Source: Arbacia lixula
Taxonomy: Eukaryota > Echinodermata > Echinoidea > Arbacioida > Arbaciidae
Reading direction: 5' to 3'
Length of the DNA stretch: 64,000 nucleotides
NCBI GenBank assembly: GCA_963669155.1
Contig: OZ022595.1
Coordinates: 3,250,705 to 3,314,704, forward strand
The notes under the pieces are model-generated. The model saw only the letters and a list, made by a program, of their open reading frames with translations, was not told the DNA's origin and searched no databases. Position numbers and translations under genes: made by a program. Positions 45,881 through 55,640 of the stretch are shown here, piece after piece (the first letter of the stretch is position 1; the number at the start of each line of letters is the position of its first letter).

Positions 45881-46808
45881 CGCTGCTGTGACTTATGAAC
45901 TATCGCCCACAATGCATAGGTTGCGGGTACAATGCACTCGATTCACTTTTTTCTTTGAACTAATTAAGACCTCGTTGTGGACAATACATATATCAGATTT
46001 ACACAGCTGGCATTATAACACAATTAGTAAGATTGTCAGGAGTTCAGTTTCTCAGGGGAAAGTTATTTTTTTTAGAAGAAAGTTAGGCAATAATCGGCGA
46101 TAATCTTGGTGAACCACTGCTGCCATGCACGGGGCTCTTGGTATTTGCAGCACGGCCTAAAATGCAAGGTGAAGATTTCTTCCATCCCCGAAACAAAAAA
46201 AAAACCTTAAAAAAGTGACCACTCTGGATCAAGGCATGTGGAAGAAAGGACTTGACAACAGACAAAATCAGGAAAGATAGCTACTACATTTGCCCCAAGT
46301 ATTTTTTTTATGGGAATGGCCGGCCGCGACAATGTACATGTAGATCACCCAACCCGAATGCCTGCCGCAGCACCGCAGTATCGCAGCACGAAACAAGTAA
46401 GACAGCGAAAGCTGTGCGGCCAGCTCCCCGAGAGAGAGCTAGTAGCCATCGACCCGCATCCCAAACGACAGAAAGTTGACGAACAATCTATCAGTTTGAT
46501 GAACACATAGTGACATACCCCATCGTGTAACTGCAACTTCATACAGTATGCCTTATTATGAGTGAACGATGTAAGTATGTGAAACTATTCCATCCCATAC
46601 GTTTGCATTCATTTTTTTAGAGAATTATATTTGCATCTTCACGTAGCGTAAGCTCCACGCTGTGGGACGGGCCGGCGAGGTCCGGGTCCGAGGCAAGTGT
46701 GTTCACGCTGCACTACTGTTTTCGCTAGCTGAAAAAGCTGGCCCTTCGAATACCCGGTGGTAGACACACCCTTATCATTCAAAAAAATTCTGGAGCTGCT
46801 TGACAGTC

Positions 46809-46879
46809 ATGGCGTCAAGAGTCTCTATCGATGTTGACAACATCACAGAATTCCCTCTCATAAAAAAATGCTCTTTCAG
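46809..46879 (+). other. Exon-like short frame inside the 27-bp-TIR element
   Basis: ATG at 46809 opens MASRVSIDVDNITEFPLIKK then CSF, followed by CAG/GTAAAA at 46880, a moderate donor. The frame closes three bases into the putative intron. It could be the first exon of a decayed transposase or of a captured gene. No downstream exon was recognised. Confidence 0.2.
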
Positions 46880-47113
46880 GTAAAATCTGACTGAAAATAA
46901 AACGAAAACCTCGGGAGACCCGCTAGATTCGCACGCAACGATATGCAGACAAGATGGCGAGGAGCGCTAAGCTTGATGGAGGTAGCAACAGTAACTATGA
47001 ATGACGTCATTTTGCATACATTACGAAAACGGTCTATTGTGTGTCTCCACTTTAAAGGGGAAATGCCCCGTATAAAATGAATAACACAGAAACTAGATAT
47101 TGGTGTCCTTTTT

Positions 47114-48107
47114 AGGTGGTCTTCCATGCCATGGCAGATCACCTCTTGTTTTCGTCCGAATTTTCTTTCTTTCTTTCTTTCTTTATTTTTATTCCAATTT
47201 TTTGTGGCATGGATATTTCAACAATGCATGGGCCATGTTTTATCAAATGTTCATCATGTATAGGTATATATGTGAACATGTTACAGGAACATTTTCAAAG
47301 TCATTACGTAATCGTGACGTCATGCACGAGCAATTTAATGAAAATCTAATATTTCATGTAGCTCTAAAACCAGTCATCTCTGTGTAATGATATTTGGCAT
47401 GTATAAAATTAATGACAAGACAATTAATTTCAATGAAAAGAAACGCGCGCGTACGCGTACGTTAGTGCATTAACGCGCGCGTAAAATAAAAAAATGCTCC
47501 AAATCAACTAAGAATTGTTTTGCATATGTTTCACGCCATTTCTAGCATTTCAAAAATTTCCGTGCGTACCCGTGCGCGCGCCCGTGTTTTCGTGCGTTAT
47601 TAAGCAAACGTCGGAAAACCATGTTTTCACTGGATTCATGTTTCTGACACTACAAACAACACATCCTATCATTTTGAGCCATTTCCATGCAATAATAAGG
47701 TCGTGCTGGTGCGTCAGAGTTCAAAGTACGTGCGTGCGTCAAATGCCGTCAATACGTTTTTGTGTGCAAATATTGCAAAAAACATATATATATTCAATCG
47801 GCCATAGCTCCACAGAATGGCTGGTAACCCCCAATTTTTTTTTCATATTTTGAAAGAGTGGGAACTGTAGATGCTATTTCATGTATCATGTACGTGTTAT
47901 GTCGGTGGCGATTGAGGAAGAGCGCCATCTGTCGGTATGCCGGTAGATGGAGCCATGTCGTCGGTGGGAGCCATTTCGTAAATTGCAATTGAGCAGATCA
48001 TTGGTTTTAGTAAATGACCATGGTGTCACCGTGCATTTACCAGCCCATGCCAATGCATTAACTTACCAATGCAGACCACCTTATACTTGTCCACAAGTAT
48101 GTCTCGT
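47114..48107 (+). mobile_element. Repeat C, copy 2
   Basis: Starts AGGTGGTCTTCCATGCCATG and ends TTATACTTGTCCACAAGTAT, GTCTCG. It is nearly identical to copy 1 but lacks the 843-bp hAT-like insertion and a segment equivalent to about 35580-35810. It shows the empty insertion site of the hAT-like element (GGATATTTC). 48108-48440 after it has no supported feature. Confidence 0.78.
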
Positions 48108-48441
48108 TATATGATCATTCCTGTTGTGAATTGATAGTAACAACGGTGAAATGTAAGTACGAGCGTATGCAAATGTTGATGAATGAACAATGGATAAAGA
48201 GCTCTTTGTACCCAGATGCAGCTGACCACGCTATCACATAATCACAACACGCGTTTGCTGACCGTGGGAAAATGGGGACAAATCTTGACCCCTACTGTAG
48301 CTCTCGAATTCCACGATCGGCTGGATCTAAAGCAGTGCCTGTCCAAAAAATATGGTCCAGAATAGCTGCTAATATCTCTGTTTCGGTTTCGTTTTATGCC
48401 ACCAAATGTTGACAGCAGGTAGAGGAATGTTCAGTCTTTCA

Positions 48442-48562
48442 GATGAGTAGAGAGGTAGACTCGACGTTTCGGGCAGATTGACTGTCCGTCTTCAGGACAT
48501 TGTCACTCCTGAAGACGGACAGTCAATCTGCCTGAAACGTCGAGTCTACCTATTTACTCATC
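48442..48562. repeat. Near-perfect palindrome, 56-bp arms
   Basis: Left arm 48442-48497, 9-base loop, right arm 48507-48562 with about three mismatches. Each arm, read outward from the centre, contains TCCTGAAGACGGACAGTCAA, TCTGCC and GAAACGTCGAGTCTACC. The CTGAAGA ... GAAAC order resembles a hammerhead-ribozyme core on both strands. Confidence 0.85.
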
Positions 48563-48834
48563 AGCTCTTCATGTTTTCTGGATTGCAGTCCTTTTCAGGA
48601 CTACATTCATTTTGAAAGATTTTTTTTTTCAAATCTCCACTTTTTCGCACTTCCATTTCATCTCCAATTTTATCCATGTTTTCTCACTTCAGTCCTCCCA
48701 GGACTTTACACATGGTGTACCGTAAACCTCTCTCGTGATTGATCATACCACCATACAAACGTTCAAACATCATTTCATCCTTGTTTACATTTGAAATGTA
48801 GCAACCATAGGTTTACATTCATTTTTATACAGTA

Positions 48835-49083
48835 CTGCAGCGGAGAGTGGCACCGTGCTGCCACTGCATGCATTGCTGGCTTCACTGTGGACAGTTCGGA
48901 GCAGAGTGTACTGCGATGTGTGCTGATTGCGGTCTCATAGTCTTCAGGCCACAGGAACCACGGAGGTTTTGGACAACCTGTCCAAAGCCTACTCAAAATC
49001 TAGCAATCAATATAATTCCACAATGCCCTGAGTCTCAACGGTTACCCACGCCGTTTCATGCATGTTGTTATAAATTTGTGTAA
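48835..49083 (+). other. Cys-rich open frame, possible exon
   Basis: After TTCATTTTTATACAG, an acceptor-like site, the frame reads RRVAPCCHCMHCWLHCGQFG, then AECTAMCADCGLIVFRPQEP and RRFWTTCP, with many CxxC pairs suggesting a zinc-binding fold. It runs a few bases past 49066, where an LTR fragment begins, so its true end is lost. No family recognised. It could be the remnant of a transposon protein. Confidence 0.25.
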
Positions 49084-49563
49084 GTTGTACATGTAGCCAT
49101 TAACTGAGATGCAGTCTATTGGTGAAATCGACATTGCGCAATGTGTACTGCACGGAAGATTCTGGAATTGGCCAGGTGCTATATACATAAAAGAATGTTA
49201 CACCTAGCTGGGGCTCATCAGCATAATAAAGGAGGCACTGGCTGGAGTGTGCCTGTGGAGTTCATTTACCTTTTGGGCCAGTGATGACTCATCAATGAAC
49301 AGTCCAGAACAGTAGAATCTGGAACATTCCAGACAGTAATAGATTCAGTAGAATCTGGGTCAGGTCATTGGGTGTACTGCTTGTCATGTTTACAAGCATG
49401 GATAGAACCTTCTAGAACATACAGATTGTAGTATATGAGTCGTTTTGGACATGAGATTAGAGTTTACATATGATCTCGCTCCAGTCACCTGTGGTATTAG
49501 AAACCTGTAGTAAGAGTTTGTTGTGACCTTGGCTCAATACACACCTGTGGATTTATAACAGCT
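49066..49563 (+). mobile_element. LTR D/E family, 5' fragment
   Basis: Starts TGTTATAAATTTGTGTAAGT and follows the same order as 59546 and 59916: ACATGTAGCCATTAA, AAGATTCTGGAAT, GCATAATAAAGGAGGCACTG, GGGTCAGGTCA and TCATGTTTACAAGCAT. It contains an AATAAA signal. It ends near GTGGATTTATAAC. Confidence 0.65.
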
Positions 49564-49996
49564 CAGCAGTAGCCGGATATGCATGGGATAACCAGCACCA
49601 ACCGGACTGGGATAGGGTTTAGTGCATCTCCCAAGAACGGCACTGGTACACACGTAGGGTAAAGGAAGCCATAAAAATCCGTCTCAATCCCAACAATTTC
49701 AATCGAGACAACGGGATCGATATCCCCGATTTTTTTTTATCTGTACGATACGCTGCCATGACACTTCCCCCCATGACACTCAACCACCTTTTGATACGTT
49801 GTTAGTCTGAAGCCAGCCTTAGTTACCGCCCAACAATGTGCACCTATTAGCGACCCTTAGACTTATTGGTCGCCCGGGTCAAGTACCCGGATACACTGGT
49901 CATTAGTATTGGACCATTTATGAGCAGATTTCAGTTAGTGCGCTGCGCTGACCATAGGGTATTTAAACCCCTACTTACTACAATTTTGTATCACAC

Positions 49997-50029
49997 CTGA
50001 CGAAGTGTTGCAGCGGCACACGAAACGTC
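49997..50029 (+). other. Hammerhead-core-like motif
   Basis: CTGACGA, then a GTGTTGC ... GCACAC imperfect stem, then GAAACGTC. This resembles the conserved core (CUGANGA, stem II, GAAA) of hammerhead ribozymes in retroelements. One unpaired A and one bulged T weaken it, and stems I and III are not convincing. 49564-49996 has no gene. Confidence 0.3.
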
Positions 50030-50210
50030 ATGATTTTTTCGATTCCGTTTACCTTACATTGCGAGACAAACAAATATCAGTAGCCATTTATCCGCAATGA
50101 GTAACATATTAAGCATTAATATAATTCCACTCTGTCAGTTTCCAGTTCTATTATTGGGAGGGAAGTTAGTTTTTTTCAATTTTCTTTGTCTTTTACATAA
50201 AAAAATGACC

Positions 50211-50321
50211 TCCAAAACAGTTACTCTGTATCACCTTTATTCCAATGTGGACCTTGAAAAGGTGGCATGTAAAGTGCTTAGTCTGAAAAGGAGGCTAGCT
50301 TCTTTGGTAGGAGGAGGATAA
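50211..50321 (+). other. Short unassigned open frame
   Basis: ATG-initiated frame MTSKTVTLYHLYSNVDLEKV then ACKVLSLKRRLASLVGGG and stop. The amino-acid composition is ordinary, but there is no acceptor, no homologue recognised and no second copy. It may be chance. 50322-50640 holds nothing else. Confidence 0.15.
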
Positions 50322-50639
50322 GGAGGCGTAGGCCGGAACCATCCAATGCCTGAATGAGGAAATTGTTCCTTTGTGAGGAAACGATCTACCACCCGTAATG
50401 TCGTAATTCAAACAATCTTGGTGTCAGTTGAAGTGATTAGCTAGATTCCGGAAGGTCAGAAAATAAGAGTGCCGATGATAATATGTTGTTACTTCCCATT
50501 CCATCATCTCCATGAAGACAATGAACCACTGTCAAGAAATGTCTACAGGTTGTATGTAGCCATATGTACCATCTTCTGATATGTACGTATGTGTCCCTGA
50601 GGCTTGAAGATGCAGATGAGCTTGTAAAAATGGTTGTTG

Positions 50640-50786
50640 GATGAATAAATTTTGTTCCTACTTACGTATAATGTGTCACGGTGCTGATGAGGCTTGGATC
50701 GGCGCTTATGCTAGGTCCTCGGGCAGGCACTGATGTAGTTCATCCGTATCCAAGATGACAATATCCAAGAGGCATATGGCGCCAAA
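50640..50786 (-). other. Leader of the second gypsy-type LTR copy
   Basis: Matches the leader at about 22790-22931 (GTGTCACGGTGCTGATGAGG, CAGGCACTGATGTAGTTCAT, AAGAGGCATA). No gag follows it on the left, so the internal region is truncated here. Confidence 0.55.
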
Positions 50787-50982
50787 TGTTAGTATGTACA
50801 CTGTTTGTACAGAAGTTGTAATCGCGTGAGCGATGGATGCAACCAAAAAATTACTTTTTTTCTTTCCAGGGCTCTTTTTGGAGAAACTTAAAAATTTTCC
50901 AGGGCTACTTTTTCATTTTCCAGGGCTCTTTTTCCACTTTCCAGGGCTACAATTTCTGGAGCTATTTCGCGGTTTTGTTTGC

Positions 50983-51290
50983 GTTTTTTTTTTTTTTTTG
51001 TGTGTGTGTGTGTGTGTCAGGCGCGTACGCAGGAATTTTGTAAGGGGGTGGGGGAGGGGGTTACGAGAAGTTGATGAGCATGGGGGGGGGGGGGGGGGTG
51101 GTAGTGGTGGGTTTTGGGGAGTGTTTTTCTTCACAAATTTCTCCATTCCGTCAAGTCTCAAACAGTGCTCTTAGTTAGTGGGGGGGGGGGTTCAGCCAAA
51201 AAAACTTTTAAAAAATGGAGACGAAAGAGGAGGGGGGGTTGACCCAAAAAAAAAAAACGAAAAGGGGGGGGGGGGGGGGGTTAACAAATT
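50983..51290. repeat. Homopolymer and GT tracts
   Basis: T run at about 50984-50999, GT repeat to 51018, then several G runs (about 51081-51098, 51181-51190, 51266-51280). Frames across these are not genes. Upstream, 50860-50960 repeats CCAGGGCT with T-rich spacers. Confidence 0.8.
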
Positions 51291-51357
51291 AAAAAGTTGA
51301 TTCAGGTTAAATATTTCATTGGCGATATGACTAATGCAAAGAAGTTTTCGGCTTTCA

Positions 51358-51945
51358 GGCATAGTCAGACTAGCCAGGGCCAGGGGCACAAACATGCATA
51401 CGGTAAGTACAATTTGATATAGATCTTGTAATCTGCAATTAAGACTTGATAAATGTTATGTAGATCTAATGAAGTTAAACTTTGAAGATTTTCAATGTCA
51501 AGGAATGTGAAAAAAAAATGCACGGCAAAGTGTGTTGCCCGGCCATAAATGGTCACAACGGGACAGTCACAATCAAACAATAGCTCTCCCGTAGTTACGG
51601 CTGCCTTACTAGTCGGCAAACTGGTATGCCACAGCAGCTGCCATACCCGTTTGCCGACTAGTAAGGCGGCCGTAACTACGGGAGAGCTATTATGACTATC
51701 CCGTTGTGACCATTCATGGGCAACACAGTTTGCCCTGCATTTTTTTTCATATTCCTTGATATTGAAAATCTTCAAAATTCAACTACATTAGATCTACATA
51801 ACATTTATCAAATCTTAAATTTAGATTACAAGATTTATACCAAATTGTACTTACCGTACCGTATGTACTGTGCATGTTTACGTTTATGCCCCTGGCTCTG
51901 ACTGAGCTGAGTCGCTGACGTCTGACTATGCCATGCATAGCATAG
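51358..51945. mobile_element. Foldback element, ~270-300-bp arms
   Basis: Nearly the whole of 51358-51632 is inverted in 51640-51945: GGCATAGTCAGAC ends, GGTAAGTACAATTTG, TAGATCTAATG, CGTAGTTACGGC and TTGCCGACTAGTAAGGC at the centre, which reads GGTATGCCACAGCAGCTGCC. It is a long hairpin. The minus-strand frame here is a by-product of the palindrome. Confidence 0.85.
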
Positions 51946-51971
51946 CACTAGCAGCTTGACGGCCGAAGTTT

Positions 51972-52160
51972 TTAAGCTAGTTTGAAGTTTGAGAAAAACA
52001 TGGATATATTCGTGGTTCGAGCGGCTGTACGGGAAGCCGAAAACTTCTTTGCTTTAGTCGTACCGCTAATGAACGGGTCATTAGATACTGATCCCGTGTT
52101 GTTTCCGCTCGAACCAGGAATCTATCCATGTTCTTCTCAAACTTCAAAGCTCGCCACGGA
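51972..52160. repeat. Second inverted repeat in the LTR 2 insertion
   Basis: TTTGAAGTTTGAGAAAAACATGG with GGTTCGAGCGG at the left pairs with CCGCTCGAACC and CCATGTTCTTCTCAAACTTC at the right. The middle carries a weaker GTACGG/CCGTAC-like pairing. Confidence 0.7.
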
Positions 52161-52319
52161 AGCATTCATTATTCATGTATCGCGTATATGCTTTGCATGT
52201 ACACAGTACACGTACGATCATATGCATGGCCGACTGGCCGTCTAGCCCAGCGCCTAGGCCTAGCTAGGTATGCACTATGCATTCGTATCGGGCGCGCGCG
52301 CGCATGGAAGAAACTACGA

Positions 52320-52412
52320 AGAGCCGTTCCCGCCAAAACGCGTGCCAAAACTATACGCGTGCAAGTAAGAACGTACGCGTATGGTTTTTGGCACGCATTA
52401 TGGCGGGAACGG
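52320..52412. repeat. Third hairpin in the LTR 2 insertion
   Basis: AGCCGTTCCCGCC ... GCGTGCCAAAACTATACGCG pairs with CGCGTATGGTTTTTGGCACGC ... GGCGGGAACGGCT across a few bases. Flanks carry CGCGCGC and CATGGAAGAAAC on both sides in direct orientation. Confidence 0.8.
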
Positions 52413-53275
52413 CTTACCATAAATATCGAGCGCGCGCACATGGAAGAAACGCTCTACGTGCGATGGATACTGCACTACACACAGCATGCATTCAGCAGTA
52501 CAGTGAGTCGGTGAAACATGCTGTATTTGCTTGCGCGCTCTCAATCTTCGCTGTGCAAATTGCCGCAGTGCAGTGCGCGGCCGTCAAGCTAGGATTGGCT
52601 GCTTGTAATCTAGTCGTGTGGCAAATGTTACGGGGGCGATTTCCTATTTTTGTGTCGCCCACGAAATTGCATTTTTGGCCAGTTTCGGGGGCTCTTTTAG
52701 GTGTTTCCGGGGCGAATTCGCCCGCCGCCCCCGTGTATTTTTTTGGTTGGATGGATGGATATACAGTTAAATATGCAAACAAAAAGGGTAGGACGATTTA
52801 AGTTACGCGATTTAACTTCCTTTAAAAAAAGGTATCACGTAGTAGAGTTGTGTGAGTTCCAGGCTGAAAATCCAGAACTAGAAAAGTGTTATTTCTGCTG
52901 GAGAGTTTGCGTTCAGTAAGTCCAGTTGGTTCGGTGGTTGCGAAGAGAAGTGATGAGGAGATGCCCCAACATCTTGAGAAATCCATGTGGAGATCAATTC
53001 ATTCTGATTGGTCAGAACAATGTTGAAAAATAATGTTTGCAAGACTATGTTCGATGATTGGTCATTAGTCTTTCATGCATAATAACTGCACGGGTCAGGT
53101 TAAATCACTGTAAAGAGATTTTCCGGATTCTTGCCCAGCAAGAACAGATGGAGTTTGTTATCAAGGGTGTTGAGTATCACCCGTGTGCGGTCCGGACATA
53201 TCATAAAAGATGGCAGTATCCAAACTTGTTCCTTAAAACATTGAGCGGCTACAGGCTTATAGAGAATGTGTTGTT

Positions 53276-53338
53276 GTCTCACCTGGACGAAGTTTGGCTA
53301 AGACCTACAGTGTAGTAATCACTTTTCCTGTTAGTCTG
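53276..53338 (+). repeat. Repeat F, copy 2, left piece
   Basis: GTCTCACCTGGACGAAGTTT matches the start of repeat F. The copy is split after TTAGTCTG by repeat G copy 2 and continues at 54595-54672 (AGTCTGTTGGTCTGTTACAA). It is then cut by the gypsy element. Confidence 0.75.
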
Positions 53339-54594
53339 ATATACTTTTTACACTGGTAAAAAATTCCTTAGCCCCATACTATAGGTGGGGCTGAGGGGTG
53401 GGGGGCTAGTATGGGGCTAAGCTTGGACCACTTTTGTGGGCAAGCCCCACATATAGTCTGGGATTATTTGGCCCTCCAAAAAAGCAGGGCTAACCCCGCA
53501 AGTGCAGGGCCAAGTCAAATAAGCTGGGGCTAAGAGCTCTAGAAACCAAAAATAGTACAGGGCTAAGGAAATGCTGTGCTCACTCACAAGGCCGAGACAC
53601 CGTGACCAATCAAATAATGCCCAACTGGCAGGTGACCTTGATGCGGAGTGGTAAAGAGCACATGTACAAGACAAAAAATCATAAATATTCATTTCAGCTA
53701 TCGAGAAAGTCAGTGGCTAATGATTTTGAGTGGGAACATCATGGATTTCTTTAGCCGGGTTTAAGAACTAAACACAACAAAAAAGTAAGTCCCCCTAAGC
53801 AATATAGCATAACTATTTATCGAAGAAGTTTTGGGCAAAATGATTTGGCAGGATTTTTCCTTTACTTATTGACTAACTTCTGTGTGAAAATCACGTTCAT
53901 CCAATTAGTCATGAGTGGGCAAATTTTAAAGGCAAAAATGTCACTTTTCAAAAGTCACAAGGGTAATTGTGCATGCCGTTTTAACAATACATTTTGGCAT
54001 TTCTTGTGTGATTTTTACAGTGTTTCACTCAACCTTATGTTTACATAACAGGTTATGTTGCACTTCATCAAAATATCCAGTTTTATTTTTTCACCAAAAT
54101 AAAGGGTTTTTAAAAGTTTCAAACTCAAGAGGGATGAGTATTTGTTTGAAGGGGTGCTCACTCAACCAGAACAATGGGTTAAGTGTTGGGATAGGTGTTA
54201 GTGCATCGAGAGATGGATGATTAACATTGTAAGGACATAAATTATGCACCAGATTGGAATTCATCAAAAAATCATATGACAGAATCCCAAAATTACCCTT
54301 GTGACTTTTGAAAAGTTGACATTTTTGCCTTTGAAATTTGTATTTGCATGACTAATTGGATCAGTGTGATTTTCACACATAAGTTAGTCAATAAGTTGAG
54401 GAACAATCCTGGCAAATTATTTTGCCCAAAAAGTTATGCTATTTTGCTTAAGGGGGGACTTACTTATTTTGTTGTGTTTAGTACGGGGCTAAGAAATGCC
54501 AGTGTAAAAAGCTTCAAAGAATAGTCCCAGGCTAAGGATTGTACAGGGCTAAGGATAGTCCAGAGCTTATAAAACCCAATGTAAAAAGGGTATC
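53339..54594. mobile_element. Repeat G, copy 2, inserted in repeat F
   Basis: The ends GATATACTTTTTACACTGG and, inverted, GATACCCTTTTTACATTGG are flanked by AGTCTG on both sides (53333-53338 and 54595-54600), a 5-6-bp target duplication. 53340-53625 matches repeat G copy 1. It contains a nested foldback element. Confidence 0.75.
53767..54482. mobile_element. Foldback element with ~200-bp arms
   Basis: ACTAAACACAACAAAAAAGT ... GTCACAAGGGTAATT (53767-53967) is inverted at 54290-54482, ending TTGTTGTGTTTAGT. The loop is about 320 bases. No transposase. Short frames inside are mirror images of the arms. No clear flanking duplication. Confidence 0.85.
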
Positions 54595-54668
54595 AGTCTG
54601 TTGGTCTGTTACAAAAATGTTCAAGTTTCTGTTGAACTTGCTCTCATTTCTTTATTTTTGCATCAGTT

Positions 54669-55256
54669 GTGTTCATAAGAAAGTGTAATTTGATTGCTAT
54701 TGCCCAACATTTGAATGTTGAATTGACACAGGGTATGAAGAAGGCAGAGATACTTGATAGTGTAGCTAGTCACATGACATTTCGACAAAAACCCAACCAG
54801 TTGAACAAGCCCAAGCTATGGGTGGTTCAGATCAAACACAACTTGAGCTTGCTAAAATGGAATTTGATAGAGAGAAGATGAGATTAGAATTTGAAAGAGA
54901 TAGAGAACAAAGACAGCGAGAAGATGAAGCTGAAGAAAAACAAAGACAGCGAGAAGCTGAAAGAGAACAAAGACAGCGCGAAGCTGAAAGAGAACAAAGA
55001 CAGCGCAAAGCTGAAAGAGAACAAAGACAAGCAGAAATGGAAATGAAAAGACTAGAAATGGAAATGAAATTGCGTGAGTTTGAATTGTCTCAGACAAAGA
55101 TGCGCAAAGTAAAGGCGGCAACACTAGCAGTGGTTCACCTCCGGCATCCAAAAATCAGTCTGACAATTCAGGTACGGCAAAACCACCTCCAACTTGCTTT
55201 CATTGTGACAAGACGGGGCACTTAAAAGCCCAGTGCTGGAAATTGAAAAATAAGGA
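54669..55256 (+). pseudogene. Gmr1-like gag with zinc knuckle
   Basis: The N-terminal piece reads RKCNLIAIAQHLNVELTQGM then KKAEILDSVASHM, a SAP-like gag start. After a shift near 54800 comes a long charged coiled coil built of AEREQRQR repeats (24-nt units, about 54895-55035). A third frame holds the knuckle CFHCDKTGHLKAQC (CX2CX4HX4C) at 55195-55236. Gag packages the element RNA; the knuckle binds it. Three frames are involved, so the gene is broken. Confidence 0.75.
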
Positions 55257-55280
55257 AAAAGAAAAAAAAATGGGTTTGTC

Positions 55281-55640
55281 ATGACAAAAAGTGTCCCCCC
55301 AGAAGAAAGTGTCCCAGGTAGAGATAGACAGGTCATTGAAAATCGTCCGTTCAATTTTGACGATAAACTTATGCAGGTTGATCAAAAATATCGTAGCTTT
55401 TTGTCTGAGGGTATAGTGGCCCCTAGTTCATCTGGTGAGGCAGGTAAGCCAGTGGTTATCCTTAGGGATACGGGGTTCAATCAGACGTTGTTGGTGGAAG
55501 GTAGTGTGACTTTACTACCAGAGAGTGCATTGAATGCCAAGGCATTGATACAGCCTATTTTTGGCAATTGTATCACCGTCCCCTTGTATAAGGTGGATAG
55601 TTTCTGGTCCTGTTACTGTTGGAGTCATCCCAGAGTTGCC
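55281..55640 (+). pseudogene. Gmr1-like aspartic protease region
   Basis: After a spacer rich in charged residues, VVILRDTGFNQTLLVEGSV includes the catalytic DTG at 55467-55475. GCITVPLYKV-like sequence follows, then a shift near 55590-55610 leads to SGPVTVGVIPELPMRGVDC and LLGNDLAGDKV in the frame of the integrase. This order (DTG, then G-hydrophobic GNDLAG) is standard for Ty3/gypsy proteases, which cut the polyprotein. Confidence 0.75.

Larger units (their letters stand above)
45516..47039. mobile_element. DNA transposon with perfect 27-bp TIR (1,524 bp)
   Basis: CAATAGACCGTTTTCGTAAT plus GTATGCA at the left (45516-45542) is exactly complementary to 47013-47039. No clear target duplication was found next to it. 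The interior contains the telomere-like module in reverse (45680-45880) and a few short frames. No full transposase is visible. Superfamily undetermined. Confidence 0.8.
50787..53253 (-). mobile_element. Gypsy-type LTR 2, interrupted by a 1.9-kb insertion
   Basis: Homologous to LTR 1 (22932-23474). The left 34 bases (50787-50820) and the right part (about 52751-53253) are collinear with LTR 1 once 50821-52750 is removed. The right end, GAGCGGCTACA, is the reverse complement of the TGTAGC start. No flanking duplication resolved. Confidence 0.6.

Noticed and set aside
45469..45912. Minus-strand frame with Arg/Val-rich repeats
   Set aside because: It is a translation of the telomere-like CCTAAC runs; composition and location show it is an artefact.
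52128..52801. Overlapping frames of 128 and 174 codons
   Set aside because: They cross palindromes and the LTR boundary and are open by chance; products have no recognisable domain.
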